Source: an uncultured Prevotellaceae bacterium (GTDB lineage Bacteria; Bacteroidota; Bacteroidia; Bacteroidales; Bacteroidaceae). Taken from it: a DNA stretch of 64,000 bases. This document shows, in pieces, positions 32,725 through 41,321 of this stretch. The stretch is from the NCBI GenBank assembly GCA_900316315.1, contig ONCK01000001.1:62001-126000 (forward strand), written 5' to 3'. The position numbers and the translations under genes are program-made. Each line of letters starts with the position of its first letter. The first letter of the stretch is position 1. The notes beneath the pieces are model-generated. The model worked only from the letters and a program-made list of their open reading frames with translations. It was not told the DNA's origin and ran no database searches.

Positions 32725-34095
32725 CTACTTCTTGATATTGGGCTCCTCGAGGTGGTAGCCGTACTTGCGATCAGCGGCCTTAAGCAGACAGCCTACAATC
32801 AGCGAGAGCACGGCGATAAAGGTGAAGATGCACATCGGAAGCGTGTAGTTGTACTCGTTGACTGTCAAGCCCTCGACTACGTGGGTACCGACGACGCAGT
32901 ACTTGTCGAGTACGTGGCCTATGAGCGCCGGAATGCCCCAGAGACCTATATTCTGAATGAAGAAGATGAGCGAAAAGGCTGTGCCGAGCTGCTTGACCGG
33001 GAATATCTTGGCGACACTGGGCCACATGGCACTGGGCACAAGGCTGAAGGCGACACCCAGGATAATCATGAGGCCGATAGCTATCCAGGCTTCGTGGATG
33101 AAAGGCAGGGCATACATGCAATGGACAAAGATCAGCATCGCCGAACCCAGTATCATGATGCTGGCAGCATGGCCCTTACGGTCGATTACACCGCCGAAAA
33201 CAGGCGTCAGCAGCAAAGCGCCGAGTGCCGGTAAGCCAGCTATGGTACCAGCAAGATTGTCGCTGACGCCATACTTCGTTGTCATGAGCTCAGTGGCAAA
33301 CTTCTGGAAGGGGAATACACAGCTATAGAAGAGTACACACAGGAGCGCAATGAGCCAGAAACCGGGATTGCTCACCACAGCCACGACATCCTTGAAGGAG
33401 AATTTGTCCTCTTCACTCGTAGGCTGCGCAATCTTGACCTGAGAGTCCAGTTTCTTGTCAAAAAAGGCGAAGACAACAAATGCCAAGAAGCCACCCACCA
33501 ACAGACATGCTCCGATAAAGAGCGGCATGGGCAGACCTGCACTCTTGGCCACAGGAATAGCGATGGCATAAGCGGCCTGACTGCCGATACGGGCCAAGGC
33601 TACCTGAACGCCCATGGCTAACGCGAGTTCCTTGCCGGCAAACCATTTGGCGATAATCTTGCTCACCGTGATACCGGCCACTTCGGCGCCGACGCCAAAG
33701 ACGCTGTAGCCCGCCGAAGCGAGGAATACGTCTTGCTTGAAGCCGAAGATCATCGTCTGCGTGCCTCCGAAGCGCGTGATGGCGATATACTCTGTCACCG
33801 TACCTCCGACCATGAGGAGTGTAGCAAGGATGCCGGTGAAGCGGATGCCGAACCTGTCAAGGATCAGGCCGCCCCAAATGAGCATCAGCAAGAAGACATT
33901 GAGAAAACTATAAGCACCTGTGTAGGTACCAAACTCGCCGCTGGTCCAATGGAGCTGCCCCTCAAGCATACTCTTAAGGGGAGCCATCACATCATTGACG
34001 TAGTAAGCCGCCATCATAGTGAAGGCGACGATAAACAAGGCGGCCCATCGTATGACGGGGCTGTCGTTGAGCTTGCGCTGGATTGCTTCTGACAT
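32725..34095 (-). CDS. Major facilitator superfamily transporter, MFSD1-like
   Basis: 456 residues and twelve predicted helices. YYVNDVMAPLKSMLEGQLHWTSGEFGTYTGAYSFLNVFLLMLIWGGLILDRFGIRFTG shows the MFS loop 2-3 motif (GGxxxDRFGxR), and the second half repeats it as PVFGGVIDRKGHAAS. The pattern matches a Bacteroidales group related to eukaryotic MFSD1, recently linked to dipeptide transport; in bacteria the substrate is not known. Single gene between the DUF3332 gene and ftsZ. The hairpin at 34121-34154 separates it from ftsZ. Confidence 0.85.
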   Translation of the reverse strand: MSEAIQRKLNDSPVIRWAALFIVAFTMMAAYYVNDVMAPLKSMLEGQLHWTSGEFGTYTGAYSFLNVFLLMLIWGGLILDRFGIRFTGILATLLMVGGTVTEYIAITRFGGTQTMIFGFKQDVFLASAGYSVFGVGAEVAGITVSKIIAKWFAGKELALAMGVQVALARIGSQAAYAIAIPVAKSAGLPMPLFIGACLLVGGFLAFVVFAFFDKKLDSQVKIAQPTSEEDKFSFKDVVAVVSNPGFWLIALLCVLFYSCVFPFQKFATELMTTKYGVSDNLAGTIAGLPALGALLLTPVFGGVIDRKGHAASIMILGSAMLIFVHCMYALPFIHEAWIAIGLMIILGVAFSLVPSAMWPSVAKIFPVKQLGTAFSLIFFIQNIGLWGIPALIGHVLDKYCVVGTHVVEGLTVNEYNYTLPMCIFTFIAVLSLIVGCLLKAADRKYGYHLEEPNIKK

Positions 34096-34120
34096 ATTAT
34101 ATATGGTATTAGATGAAATA

Positions 34121-34154
34121 ACCCTCAGACTTCCTGACTCGGAAATCTGAGGGT
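34121..34154. terminator. Hairpin after ftsZ
   Basis: ACCCTCAGA (34121-34129) pairs with 34146-34154, and after one mismatch TTCC with GGAA. It lies 15 bases past the ftsZ stop and 26 before the MFS start, so it ends the dcw minus-strand block. Confidence 0.7.
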
Positions 34155-34168
34155 ATATTGTAAATAAC

Positions 34169-35494
34169 TTATCCTACCGTAAAATCTATGGATGTGGGAT
34201 TGCTGTCCTGTGTGGCTTCGCCGGACGGAGCGCTGCCCACAACGGCACTAAGCTTGTCTGACTTGCGCTGGATGCTCTTCAGTGTGTCAATATTGCGCAT
34301 GTAAGTCGGCTTAGTCTCGACCATCGAGATGATGTCGTCGTCATCGAGGCTCTCCTGACTGAAAGTATAATAGAAGACCGTACGGCGAGGCGGCATCATA
34401 CTGCCCTCTTGCCCGTAGTAGTTTCCTCGGCGTTCCTGGTGGAGACGGTCTATCTCGAGATCGTCGGCGGTCTTTTCCTCGGTGACGTCCTTGACGCCGA
34501 AGCCGGTAGCCAGGATGGTAATCTTCACTTTCTTGCCCAGCGTGGCGTCAGTGGCAAGTCCCCACTTCACCTCTATATCCTTGCCGAACTGAGACATGAA
34601 CTCGTCCACCTCATTCATTTCGTCCATACGCAGGGAGTCTCCCTCCTCCTCGGCACTGAAGGTGATATTGAAGAGAATCTTCTTGGACTTAAAGATATCA
34701 TTGTTGTTGAGCAGCGGGGAGTGAAGTGCCTCGTGTATGGCCTGAGTTACACGGTGTTCGCCCTCGCCGTATGCCGTGCTCATAATTGCGACGCCACCAT
34801 CCTTGAGAACGGTACGCACGTCGTTGAAGTCAAGATTGATCTTGCCGTGGAAGGTGATGATATCGGCTATGCTGCGGGCGGCAACACTCAGCGTGTCGTC
34901 GGCGCGGGAAAAGGCATCATCGACAGTGAAGTCTGGGAAGATGCCGCGCAGACGCTCGTTGTTGATAACAAGGAGAGCGTCCACATGCTTGGCCATATTG
35001 TCAACACCGTCAAGAGCTTGATCGATCTTGCGTACGCCCTCAAAGCGGAAGGGGATGGTCACGATGCCCACGGTCAGGATGCCCATGGCCTTGGCCTCGC
35101 GTGCGATGATAGGAGCAGCGCCTGTACCGGTGCCACCTCCCATACCGGCTGTGATGAAGACCATGCGCGTACCGTCGTCAAGCATCTTCTTGATATCCTC
35201 CAGGGACTCCTCTGCTGCAGCAGCCGCCTTGGCGGGCTTGTTGCCGGCTCCGAGGCCTTCATGGCCGAGCTGGAGGCGATAAGGCACAGGGCTGTCGTTG
35301 AGTGCTTGGCTATCAGTATTGCACACTGCGAAAGAGACATCATGGATACCCTGATCGTACATGTGGTTTACGGCATTGCCGCCACCACCTCCGACACCGA
35401 TGACCTTGATAATGCACTTCTTCTGCTTAGGTATCTTAAAATTGACCACCTCGTCCCGAGTGATGAATGGTAAGTGATTGGTAGTATCTGGCAT
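34169..35494 (-). CDS. ftsZ: Cell division protein FtsZ
   Basis: 441 residues. GVGGGGGNAVNHM (34-45) and the tubulin signature GGGTGTG (119-125) bind GTP; NLDFNDVRTVL is the T7 loop that completes the GTPase site in the neighbouring subunit. Residues about 330-441 form the linker and a C-terminal segment ending SIDFTVG. FtsZ forms the division ring. It is the last gene of the minus-strand dcw block and is separated from ftsA by yqeY and from yqeY by 209 bases without a clear promoter box. Confidence 0.98.
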   Translation of the reverse strand: MPDTTNHLPFITRDEVVNFKIPKQKKCIIKVIGVGGGGGNAVNHMYDQGIHDVSFAVCNTDSQALNDSPVPYRLQLGHEGLGAGNKPAKAAAAAEESLEDIKKMLDDGTRMVFITAGMGGGTGTGAAPIIAREAKAMGILTVGIVTIPFRFEGVRKIDQALDGVDNMAKHVDALLVINNERLRGIFPDFTVDDAFSRADDTLSVAARSIADIITFHGKINLDFNDVRTVLKDGGVAIMSTAYGEGEHRVTQAIHEALHSPLLNNNDIFKSKKILFNITFSAEEEGDSLRMDEMNEVDEFMSQFGKDIEVKWGLATDATLGKKVKITILATGFGVKDVTEEKTADDLEIDRLHQERRGNYYGQEGSMMPPRRTVFYYTFSQESLDDDDIISMVETKPTYMRNIDTLKSIQRKSDKLSAVVGSAPSGEATQDSNPTSIDFTVG

Positions 35495-35703
35495 ATCTGA
35501 TATTGTTTGAATATAAATCTGAATGAGTTATTGCAGAATCTGATATGATTTGTGTCATACCTGAACGCTTTATGGGTGCGACCGATGCGGCGTTTTCAGC
35601 GTCTGACGACTGAGTGACCGGGCGCGGTGTCGCGATGATGAGAGTCGGTATAAATCAGGCCGAAATGCGTCTCGTTTGCACCACCCTGCGGTCTAGCGCC
35701 TAC

Positions 35704-36153
35704 TCAGGCCAAGAGGCGCTTGACGATGTCAGATATTGTCTTGCCATCGGCCTGACCTGCCATCTGCTTGGAAGCACGTCCCATGACCTTGCCCATATCC
35801 TTGATGGAAGTAGCTCCCACCTCGGCAATGATAGCCTTGACCTGCGCCTCAATCTCCTCAGTACTAAGTGCCTTGGGAAGGTAGCTCTCAATGACTTCAG
35901 CCTGAGCGGCTTCTTCCTGAGCGAGCTCCGTGCGGCCGTTGGCACTATAGAAAGCGGCAGACTCCCTACCCTGCTTGGCGAGTTTGGAGAGTATCTTGAG
36001 CGCGTCGGCATCGGAAAGCTGGTCGTCCTTGCCTGGGGCTGTCTTAGCCTCGATAAATACTTTCTTTATGTTGCGAAGAGCCTCCAGGCGTACTTTGTCC
36101 CGCGCCTTCATGGCTGACATGATGTCTTTGCTTACTTGATCAAATAGACTCAT
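35704..36153 (-). CDS. GatB/YqeY domain protein
   Basis: 149 residues, usual YqeY length. The sequence MSLFDQVSKDIMSAMKARDKVRLEALRNIKKVFIEAK, then QGRESAAFYSANGRTELAQEEAAQAEVIESYLPKALS and MGKVMGRASKQMAGQADGKTISDIVKRLL is typical. The domain resembles the tRNA-binding tail of GatB, the amidotransferase that makes Gln-tRNA, but stand-alone YqeY has no established role. In related genomes it usually follows ftsZ; here it lies between ftsA (38 bases upstream) and ftsZ. Confidence 0.93.
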   Translation of the reverse strand: MSLFDQVSKDIMSAMKARDKVRLEALRNIKKVFIEAKTAPGKDDQLSDADALKILSKLAKQGRESAAFYSANGRTELAQEEAAQAEVIESYLPKALSTEEIEAQVKAIIAEVGATSIKDMGKVMGRASKQMAGQADGKTISDIVKRLLA

Positions 36154-36191
36154 CTCTGTATTTATTTTTTGTATTTGCTTAGTTGATTTGT

Positions 36192-37610
36192 TTATTCGTC
36201 TTCACCGACTATCTGGTTGCCAATGCCCTTGAGCCAGTGGCCAAACTTTCGGATCTTGGAAGGACCTTTTCCTGTTCTCTTCCCGCCCTCATTGGCATCC
36301 TCTTCGGTTTCAGCGCCGTTTCCGTTAGGGGAATTGCCTGCAGCACCGCCCTCAGGCGTGGCAGGAACTGGATTGGGAGCGGTTCCGCCTAAAGCAGTTT
36401 GGCCGTCAGGGCCGCTGAATATATCGCCATGATTTTCGCCAAATTCCGGACCGCAACAATTTTGGACGCCACCGTCTATCAAACTGATGGCTGCAACGAG
36501 ACGGTCCTCCGGAAGCTTAGCCACAGCATTTTTGGCGAAGTGTACGGAGCTCACAGTCTTGGCCTGGCGGATCTGAGATATGCCTGTAGCCTTGGTAAAG
36601 GCGGAAGCGAGATTGCGCAGGTTGCTTCCTCCTCCTGCCAGCACGGCACCTCCGATAAGCGAGGTTTTGTCCATTCCGGACTCCTTGATTTGCTGTGCGA
36701 CATTGATGAGAATCTCATTGGCACGGGCCTCGACGATCTCACAGAGTTTCAGTTTAGTAAGTCCCGTATGGTCAGGCAGCTGCGCGACAATCTCTTTGCC
36801 TTGATCCAAGGTCATACCCTCGTTGTCGGCGCTACCGATAGAGATCTTAAGGTGCTCCGCCTCGTTCTCATCCAGTTGGCAGCTCATGAGATCCTTTGTG
36901 ATATTGGCACTGCCAAGCGGAATGACTGCGATATAGCGCAGGATATTGTCCTTGTAGATTACGACAGAGGTAGTATCGGCTCCGAAGTCAACAAATACAC
37001 ATCCCGAGCGCTTCTCTGCCTCACTGAGCAAGAGGTCGGCCTCACTGATAGGGATAATCTGATATCCGGCTACGTGGATGCCAGCTTGGGAAAAGCAGGC
37101 CTCAATATTGGTCTTGAGCGAGTTGCGGGCAATGATATTGAGATAGCGACCCTCGAGACGGTCTGCGATAATGCCGACCGGATCGTTGCTCTTCTCTTTG
37201 CCTGCCGTATACTCCTGAGGTACGACGTCGAGGATGCTGTGGTTACCCAAGTCCACGTTGAGGTTGTCGTTGAGGAGCTGATCTACTTGTTCCTTGGTGA
37301 TGGGCACCTCGCCACCGAGGGGCATTGATACAGTGTTGACCATAGACCGCAGACTCTGGCCGCCGTATCCTACATAGACTTGTGTAATGTTGCGCTTTAA
37401 GCGGCCTTCCAGGCGCTCTATGATGGACTTTACTGACTGCGCAGACTTGGTCAGATTGAAGATCATCCCACGTCGGATAAACATGGGCGAGGGCTCTTGT
37501 ACCACAGTCTGGACGCTGATGGAACCGTCGGGCATCCTCTTGCCCGCGATGCCCGTTACGTTGGAAGAGCCTAGCTCTATCGCAATAATGAATAGGTCTT
37601 CTGTAGTCAT
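36192..37610 (-). CDS. ftsA: Cell division protein FtsA
   Basis: 472 residues. An actin-like ATPase: AIELGSSNVTGIAGKR is the phosphate-1 loop, VDFGADTTSVVIYK phosphate 2, and LIGGAVLAGGGSNL the adenosine motif. After the fold comes a Gly/Asn/Pro-rich linker (about 395-450) and the C-terminal amphipathic helix SKIRKFGHWLKGIGNQIVG that tethers FtsA and hence FtsZ to the membrane. The linker is longer than in E. coli FtsA. The gene starts ten bases after ftsQ ends. Confidence 0.97.
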   Translation of the reverse strand: MTTEDLFIIAIELGSSNVTGIAGKRMPDGSISVQTVVQEPSPMFIRRGMIFNLTKSAQSVKSIIERLEGRLKRNITQVYVGYGGQSLRSMVNTVSMPLGGEVPITKEQVDQLLNDNLNVDLGNHSILDVVPQEYTAGKEKSNDPVGIIADRLEGRYLNIIARNSLKTNIEACFSQAGIHVAGYQIIPISEADLLLSEAEKRSGCVFVDFGADTTSVVIYKDNILRYIAVIPLGSANITKDLMSCQLDENEAEHLKISIGSADNEGMTLDQGKEIVAQLPDHTGLTKLKLCEIVEARANEILINVAQQIKESGMDKTSLIGGAVLAGGGSNLRNLASAFTKATGISQIRQAKTVSSVHFAKNAVAKLPEDRLVAAISLIDGGVQNCCGPEFGENHGDIFSGPDGQTALGGTAPNPVPATPEGGAAGNSPNGNGAETEEDANEGGKRTGKGPSKIRKFGHWLKGIGNQIVGEDE

Positions 37611-37620
37611 TATATTTGTT

Positions 37621-38352
37621 TTATTCTGTTTTTGTACAAATTATCTGGTTGTTGTACTCCATATTGATGCGGCTGTATTTGTTCCAGCCGACGCGCGCAA
37701 GCACTTTTTGGTAAAAGACTTTCAGCTTTCGGAGTTTCAAGGGCAGGTCTTGCGGGGAGCCGAAGTAGACCACGTGATTGCCGACCCGGGGTATCATCTC
37801 AATAGTACCGTCTCTGAGCACATTGAGTTGCTCGATCTGGTAGTTCCAGAACTCATCCCGCTGGAGTATTCTTCCGATGGGCGCAAGCACCTTCTGGCAG
37901 TATTTGGCCGAGATGGCACCCGTGGCGACGATGACGTCGGCCGGATAGTTGACATTGGCTATCTTGTTGCCCTTGCCATCGATGAAGTAGTTGCCGCCCC
38001 GCGCAGTCATGACGCGCATCACGGGTAGGCGCTGCGAGACATCGACGTGTACGGTATTGTCGGCAGTCTTGTAACATTGGGCATCGAGTACGAACTTGTG
38101 GCCCTTGAGTGTCGCCTCTATTCTGCTGAGATCAATCTTGTTCATCGGTTCTCCGACCGGGTTGAGGTGCTTTTCCTGCAAGAGAAGCAGGATATCGCGC
38201 GTGCTCACGAAGCTAGCGCGGCTACTGTCCAGTACGCTGATAGCCAGTCTCTGACATGGCTTGGTATTGGTCCAGTCCTTCTCCTTGGTAAAGGCGTATG
38301 CGATGTAGCCGACCAGGACAAGTGCCACGAGTATCTTGAGCAGATTTTTCAT
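37621..38352 (-). CDS. ftsQ: Cell division protein FtsQ
   Basis: 243 residues from the ATG at 38352, 22 bases after the murC stop; the longer reading would overlap murC and lacks the membrane-anchor start. Residues about 4-19 (LLKILVALVLVGYIAYAF) are the one transmembrane helix; the periplasmic part has the POTRA-like region (CQRLAISVLDSS...VSTRDILLLLQEKHLNPVGEPMNKIDLSRIEATL) and the FtsQ beta domain. FtsQ links early and late divisome proteins. Confidence 0.92.
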   Translation of the reverse strand: MKNLLKILVALVLVGYIAYAFTKEKDWTNTKPCQRLAISVLDSSRASFVSTRDILLLLQEKHLNPVGEPMNKIDLSRIEATLKGHKFVLDAQCYKTADNTVHVDVSQRLPVMRVMTARGGNYFIDGKGNKIANVNYPADVIVATGAISAKYCQKVLAPIGRILQRDEFWNYQIEQLNVLRDGTIEMIPRVGNHVVYFGSPQDLPLKLRKLKVFYQKVLARVGWNKYSRINMEYNNQIICTKTE

Positions 38353-38374
38353 GGGCGTATCGTCTGTTGTCTGT

Positions 38375-39754
38375 TTAGGATCTAGGGCGCAGGATATCAG
38401 CCATCTGCGGTACGAGGTCGTCCATATTGCCAGCACCGAGCACTACGAGCACGTCGAAGTCGTGATTTTTGACATACTCGAGCATATCTGCTTTGCTGAC
38501 CATGGCCTTTTGCACGCCTGGTTCCAGATTGTCATAGATGAGCTTGCTGGTTACACCGGGGATAGGCTGTTCACGTGCCGGATAGATCTCGCTCAGGATT
38601 ACCTCGTCGAAGAGTGAGAGACTCTTGGCGAAACCTTGATAGAGATCTCTCGTACGCGTGTAGAGGTGGGGCTGGAATATGGCCGTCAGCTTGCGGCCGT
38701 TGAAAACGCCTCTCAGGCTCTCTGCGCAACGCTGTATCTCCTTGGGGTGATGGGCATAGTCGCTAAGGAGCACAAGCCGGGGCGTCTTAATCGTGATATC
38801 AAATCTGCGCACAACGCCTTGGAAGCTCTTCATCGCATCTCTGATCTCGTCTTCGTCGGCTCCGCACATCTGTGCCACAGCCATGGCGGCAACGCCGTTT
38901 TCTATGTTGACGTCGACAGGAACTCCGAGTTGGATACCCTTGATCTGGCCCAGGGGAGAAAAGAAGTCAAACTCTATCTCGCCGCCACCGATATGTATAT
39001 TTTCAGCATGGAAGTCTCCATTGTCACGGCCATAGGTAAGCAGGCGTACGCCAGGCTTGAGATCGGGCTTAAAGGCGAGTCCAGTATGCACGATCAAGGC
39101 TCCGTCGGACTTGATGAGAGAAGTATACTTCCGGAAGCTCTCCAGATAAGCGTCGTAGGTACCGTAGACGTCGAGATGGTCGGGGTCTGTCGCCGTGACC
39201 ACGCTTATGTAAGGCCGGAGCTGATGAAAGGAGCGGTCAAACTCATCTGCTTCGACTGCGACGTAGTCGCTTTGGTCCGTGTACAGATAGTTGGTTCCGT
39301 AGTTCTTGGATATTCCGCCGAGGAAGGCACCGCACTTGACGTGACTCTGATTGAGCAGATGTGCAATCATGGTCGTGGTGGTCGTCTTGCCGTGTGTTCC
39401 GGCGACGCAGAGGCCTTTGCGGGTGTTGGTCAAGGTACCGAGCACTTGTGCGCGCTTCTGTATCTCGAATCCGCCGTTGCGGAAATAATTCAGTTCTTTA
39501 TGGTCATCCGGGATGGCGGGCGTATAGACCACGAGGGTACTCTTGGGCTGCTTAAACTGCTCTGGGATCAGTTCGGGGTCGTCTTCGTAGTGTATCTGGG
39601 CGCCCTCCTTGACAAGCTGTTCGGTCAGATGGCTCGGCTGTCTGTCGTAACCGGCAACGGGTACCTTCATCTCGAGAAAATAGCGCACTATGGCACTCAT
39701 GCCGATGCCTCCGGCACCTACAAAGTATACTGTCTTAATGTCTTTAAGCTCCAT
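38375..39754 (-). CDS. murC: UDP-N-acetylmuramate--L-alanine ligase
   Basis: 459 residues. N-terminal FVGAGGIGMSAI binds the UDP-sugar, GTHGKTTTT (119-127) is the ATP site, and DEFDRSFHQL, TDPDHLDVYG and DYAHHPKEI are MurC-type motifs. It adds the first L-Ala to UDP-MurNAc. It follows murG after 105 bases. Confidence 0.97.
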   Translation of the reverse strand: MELKDIKTVYFVGAGGIGMSAIVRYFLEMKVPVAGYDRQPSHLTEQLVKEGAQIHYEDDPELIPEQFKQPKSTLVVYTPAIPDDHKELNYFRNGGFEIQKRAQVLGTLTNTRKGLCVAGTHGKTTTTTMIAHLLNQSHVKCGAFLGGISKNYGTNYLYTDQSDYVAVEADEFDRSFHQLRPYISVVTATDPDHLDVYGTYDAYLESFRKYTSLIKSDGALIVHTGLAFKPDLKPGVRLLTYGRDNGDFHAENIHIGGGEIEFDFFSPLGQIKGIQLGVPVDVNIENGVAAMAVAQMCGADEDEIRDAMKSFQGVVRRFDITIKTPRLVLLSDYAHHPKEIQRCAESLRGVFNGRKLTAIFQPHLYTRTRDLYQGFAKSLSLFDEVILSEIYPAREQPIPGVTSKLIYDNLEPGVQKAMVSKADMLEYVKNHDFDVLVVLGAGNMDDLVPQMADILRPRS

Positions 39755-39859
39755 GGCTGTAAAATATGTCTGATATTGTTGCTTATGTTAACGGGGCTGG
39801 TCTGCTCTTTTCAGTTTGAGGTATGATGGCTGTTGCAGCAGACCAGGCGATGTCCGGTC

Positions 39860-40987
39860 TCAGAGTCCGTGCTTCTCGCTGTAAGCCACGGCGAGGCGAT
39901 ATACCTCATCGGCAATCTGCTTAGCGGCGTCAGGATGGGCGAGTTGTGCTACATTTTGGCTGAGCACGGTGAGCCGTTCAGGGTCTCCTACCGTCGAGAC
40001 CGCCATGGGAATCAGCGACATCGGCGCCTCGGAGTCGACAACCATAATGGCTGCATCCTTGGATACGAGGGCCTGCGCATTCTTCGTCTGATGGTCTTCA
40101 GCGACATTGGGCGAGGGCACCAGGATACAGGGCTTGCCAAGCAAGCAAATCTCCGAGATGCTGCCTGCTCCGGCTCTACTGATGACCAGGTCGGCTGCGC
40201 GATAAGCCTTGCCCATCTCCTTGATGAAGTCGCTCACATACAGATTGTCGGGCTTGCCGCGCTTGGCGAGCTCGTCGGCTATCTGCTGACTATAGTATTT
40301 GCCCGTCTGCCAGATAAACTGGACTCCACTCTGTGCGATCAGGCTCAGGTGAGACAGCACGCTCTCGTTGATGGTGCGTGCACCGAGGCTACCACCGATG
40401 ATAAGCACTGTCTTGCACTGCGGATCGAGCCCGAAGCTCTTAGCAGCCAGTTCGTGGCTGATCTTGACGCTCAGCAATTCCTGTCTGACGGGATTTCCGG
40501 TAATCACAATCTTGCTTTGGGGGAAGAAGCGCTCCATGCCTTCGTAAGCGACACAGATCTTGTCAGCTTTCTTCGCCAGCAATTTGTTGGTCACTCCCGC
40601 GTAGCTGTTCTGTTCTTGCAGGAGTGTAGGTATACCGAGAGACTCTGCAGCGCTCAGGGTCGGTCCGCTGGCATATCCGCCAACGCCTACTGCCACCTGG
40701 GGAGCAAAGTCCTTAATGATCTTCTTAGCTTGCAAGCGGCTGGCAAGATAGTGATACACTACCTTCACGTTTTTGAGCATATGCTTCCGGTCCAGTCCGC
40801 TCACGCGCAGTCCCTTTATCTCGTATCCGGCTTCCGGTACGCGCTGCATCTCCATACGCCCGATGGCTCCCACAAAGAGTATCTTGCAGTCGGGATGTGC
40901 TTGTCTGAGCGCGCCGGCTATCGATACCGCAGGGAAGATATGTCCCCCTGTACCGCCGCCGCTGATGATGACTCTCAGTTCTTTCAT
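39860..40987 (-). CDS. murG: UDP-GlcNAc transferase making lipid II
   Basis: 375 residues. The glycosyltransferase-28 motif ISGGGTGGHIFPA at the N-terminus binds the lipid carrier side, and VIIGGSLGARTINES and ISRAGAGSISEICLLGKPCILVPSP the UDP-GlcNAc side. MurG turns lipid I into lipid II at the inner face of the membrane. In related genomes murG directly follows ftsW; here it is the first gene of a divergent block with its own promoter box. Confidence 0.97.
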   Translation of the reverse strand: MKELRVIISGGGTGGHIFPAVSIAGALRQAHPDCKILFVGAIGRMEMQRVPEAGYEIKGLRVSGLDRKHMLKNVKVVYHYLASRLQAKKIIKDFAPQVAVGVGGYASGPTLSAAESLGIPTLLQEQNSYAGVTNKLLAKKADKICVAYEGMERFFPQSKIVITGNPVRQELLSVKISHELAAKSFGLDPQCKTVLIIGGSLGARTINESVLSHLSLIAQSGVQFIWQTGKYYSQQIADELAKRGKPDNLYVSDFIKEMGKAYRAADLVISRAGAGSISEICLLGKPCILVPSPNVAEDHQTKNAQALVSKDAAIMVVDSEAPMSLIPMAVSTVGDPERLTVLSQNVAQLAHPDAAKQIADEVYRLAVAYSEKHGL

Positions 40988-41321
40988 GGTCTATAGTCTG
41001 GAAAGATTTGTCTAGTACGCAAAAGTAACTCTTTTTTATCAAATTGAGTCTCTCGCAACGCCAAATCTTTTCAAAAAAATAGGGATTGTCTTTTTTGCCG
41101 GCTTCGACGTCGGCAGCACCCCTCGGATGGCGGCTGTAACAAGCGCCTTCCGCGGCTTTTACAATAAGGGCAAAATGGGCACACTCCCCGCCCTTCACGG
41201 TCATTCGGCCATCGAGAGCATTCTCCTTAAGGAGCAGAACTGACAAGGCCGTAATCTCACGTCGGCTTATCTCCTCGCCAAGGGCCAATTCTCCCTATGG
41301 CAAGCCTCTGAAACGGGGCGG
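40988..41321. other. Gap upstream of murG
   Basis: 334 bases with the murG -7 box (41022-41029). From 41060 to 41320 nothing is recognisable. Confidence 0.6.
41022..41029 (-). promoter_or_regulatory. -7 promoter box, murG-ftsZ block
   Basis: TACTTTTG on the minus strand, 34 bases before murG. The sequence just upstream (AAAAAAGAG) is the same as at the cyclophilin promoter (45017-45024). Confidence 0.55.

Noticed and set aside
36399-37328. Plus-strand frame opposite ftsA
   Set aside because: Shadow of ftsA; the ftsA frame has all expected motifs.
38636-40996. Long plus-strand frames opposite murC and murG
   Set aside because: Shadows of well-identified genes; no motifs of their own.
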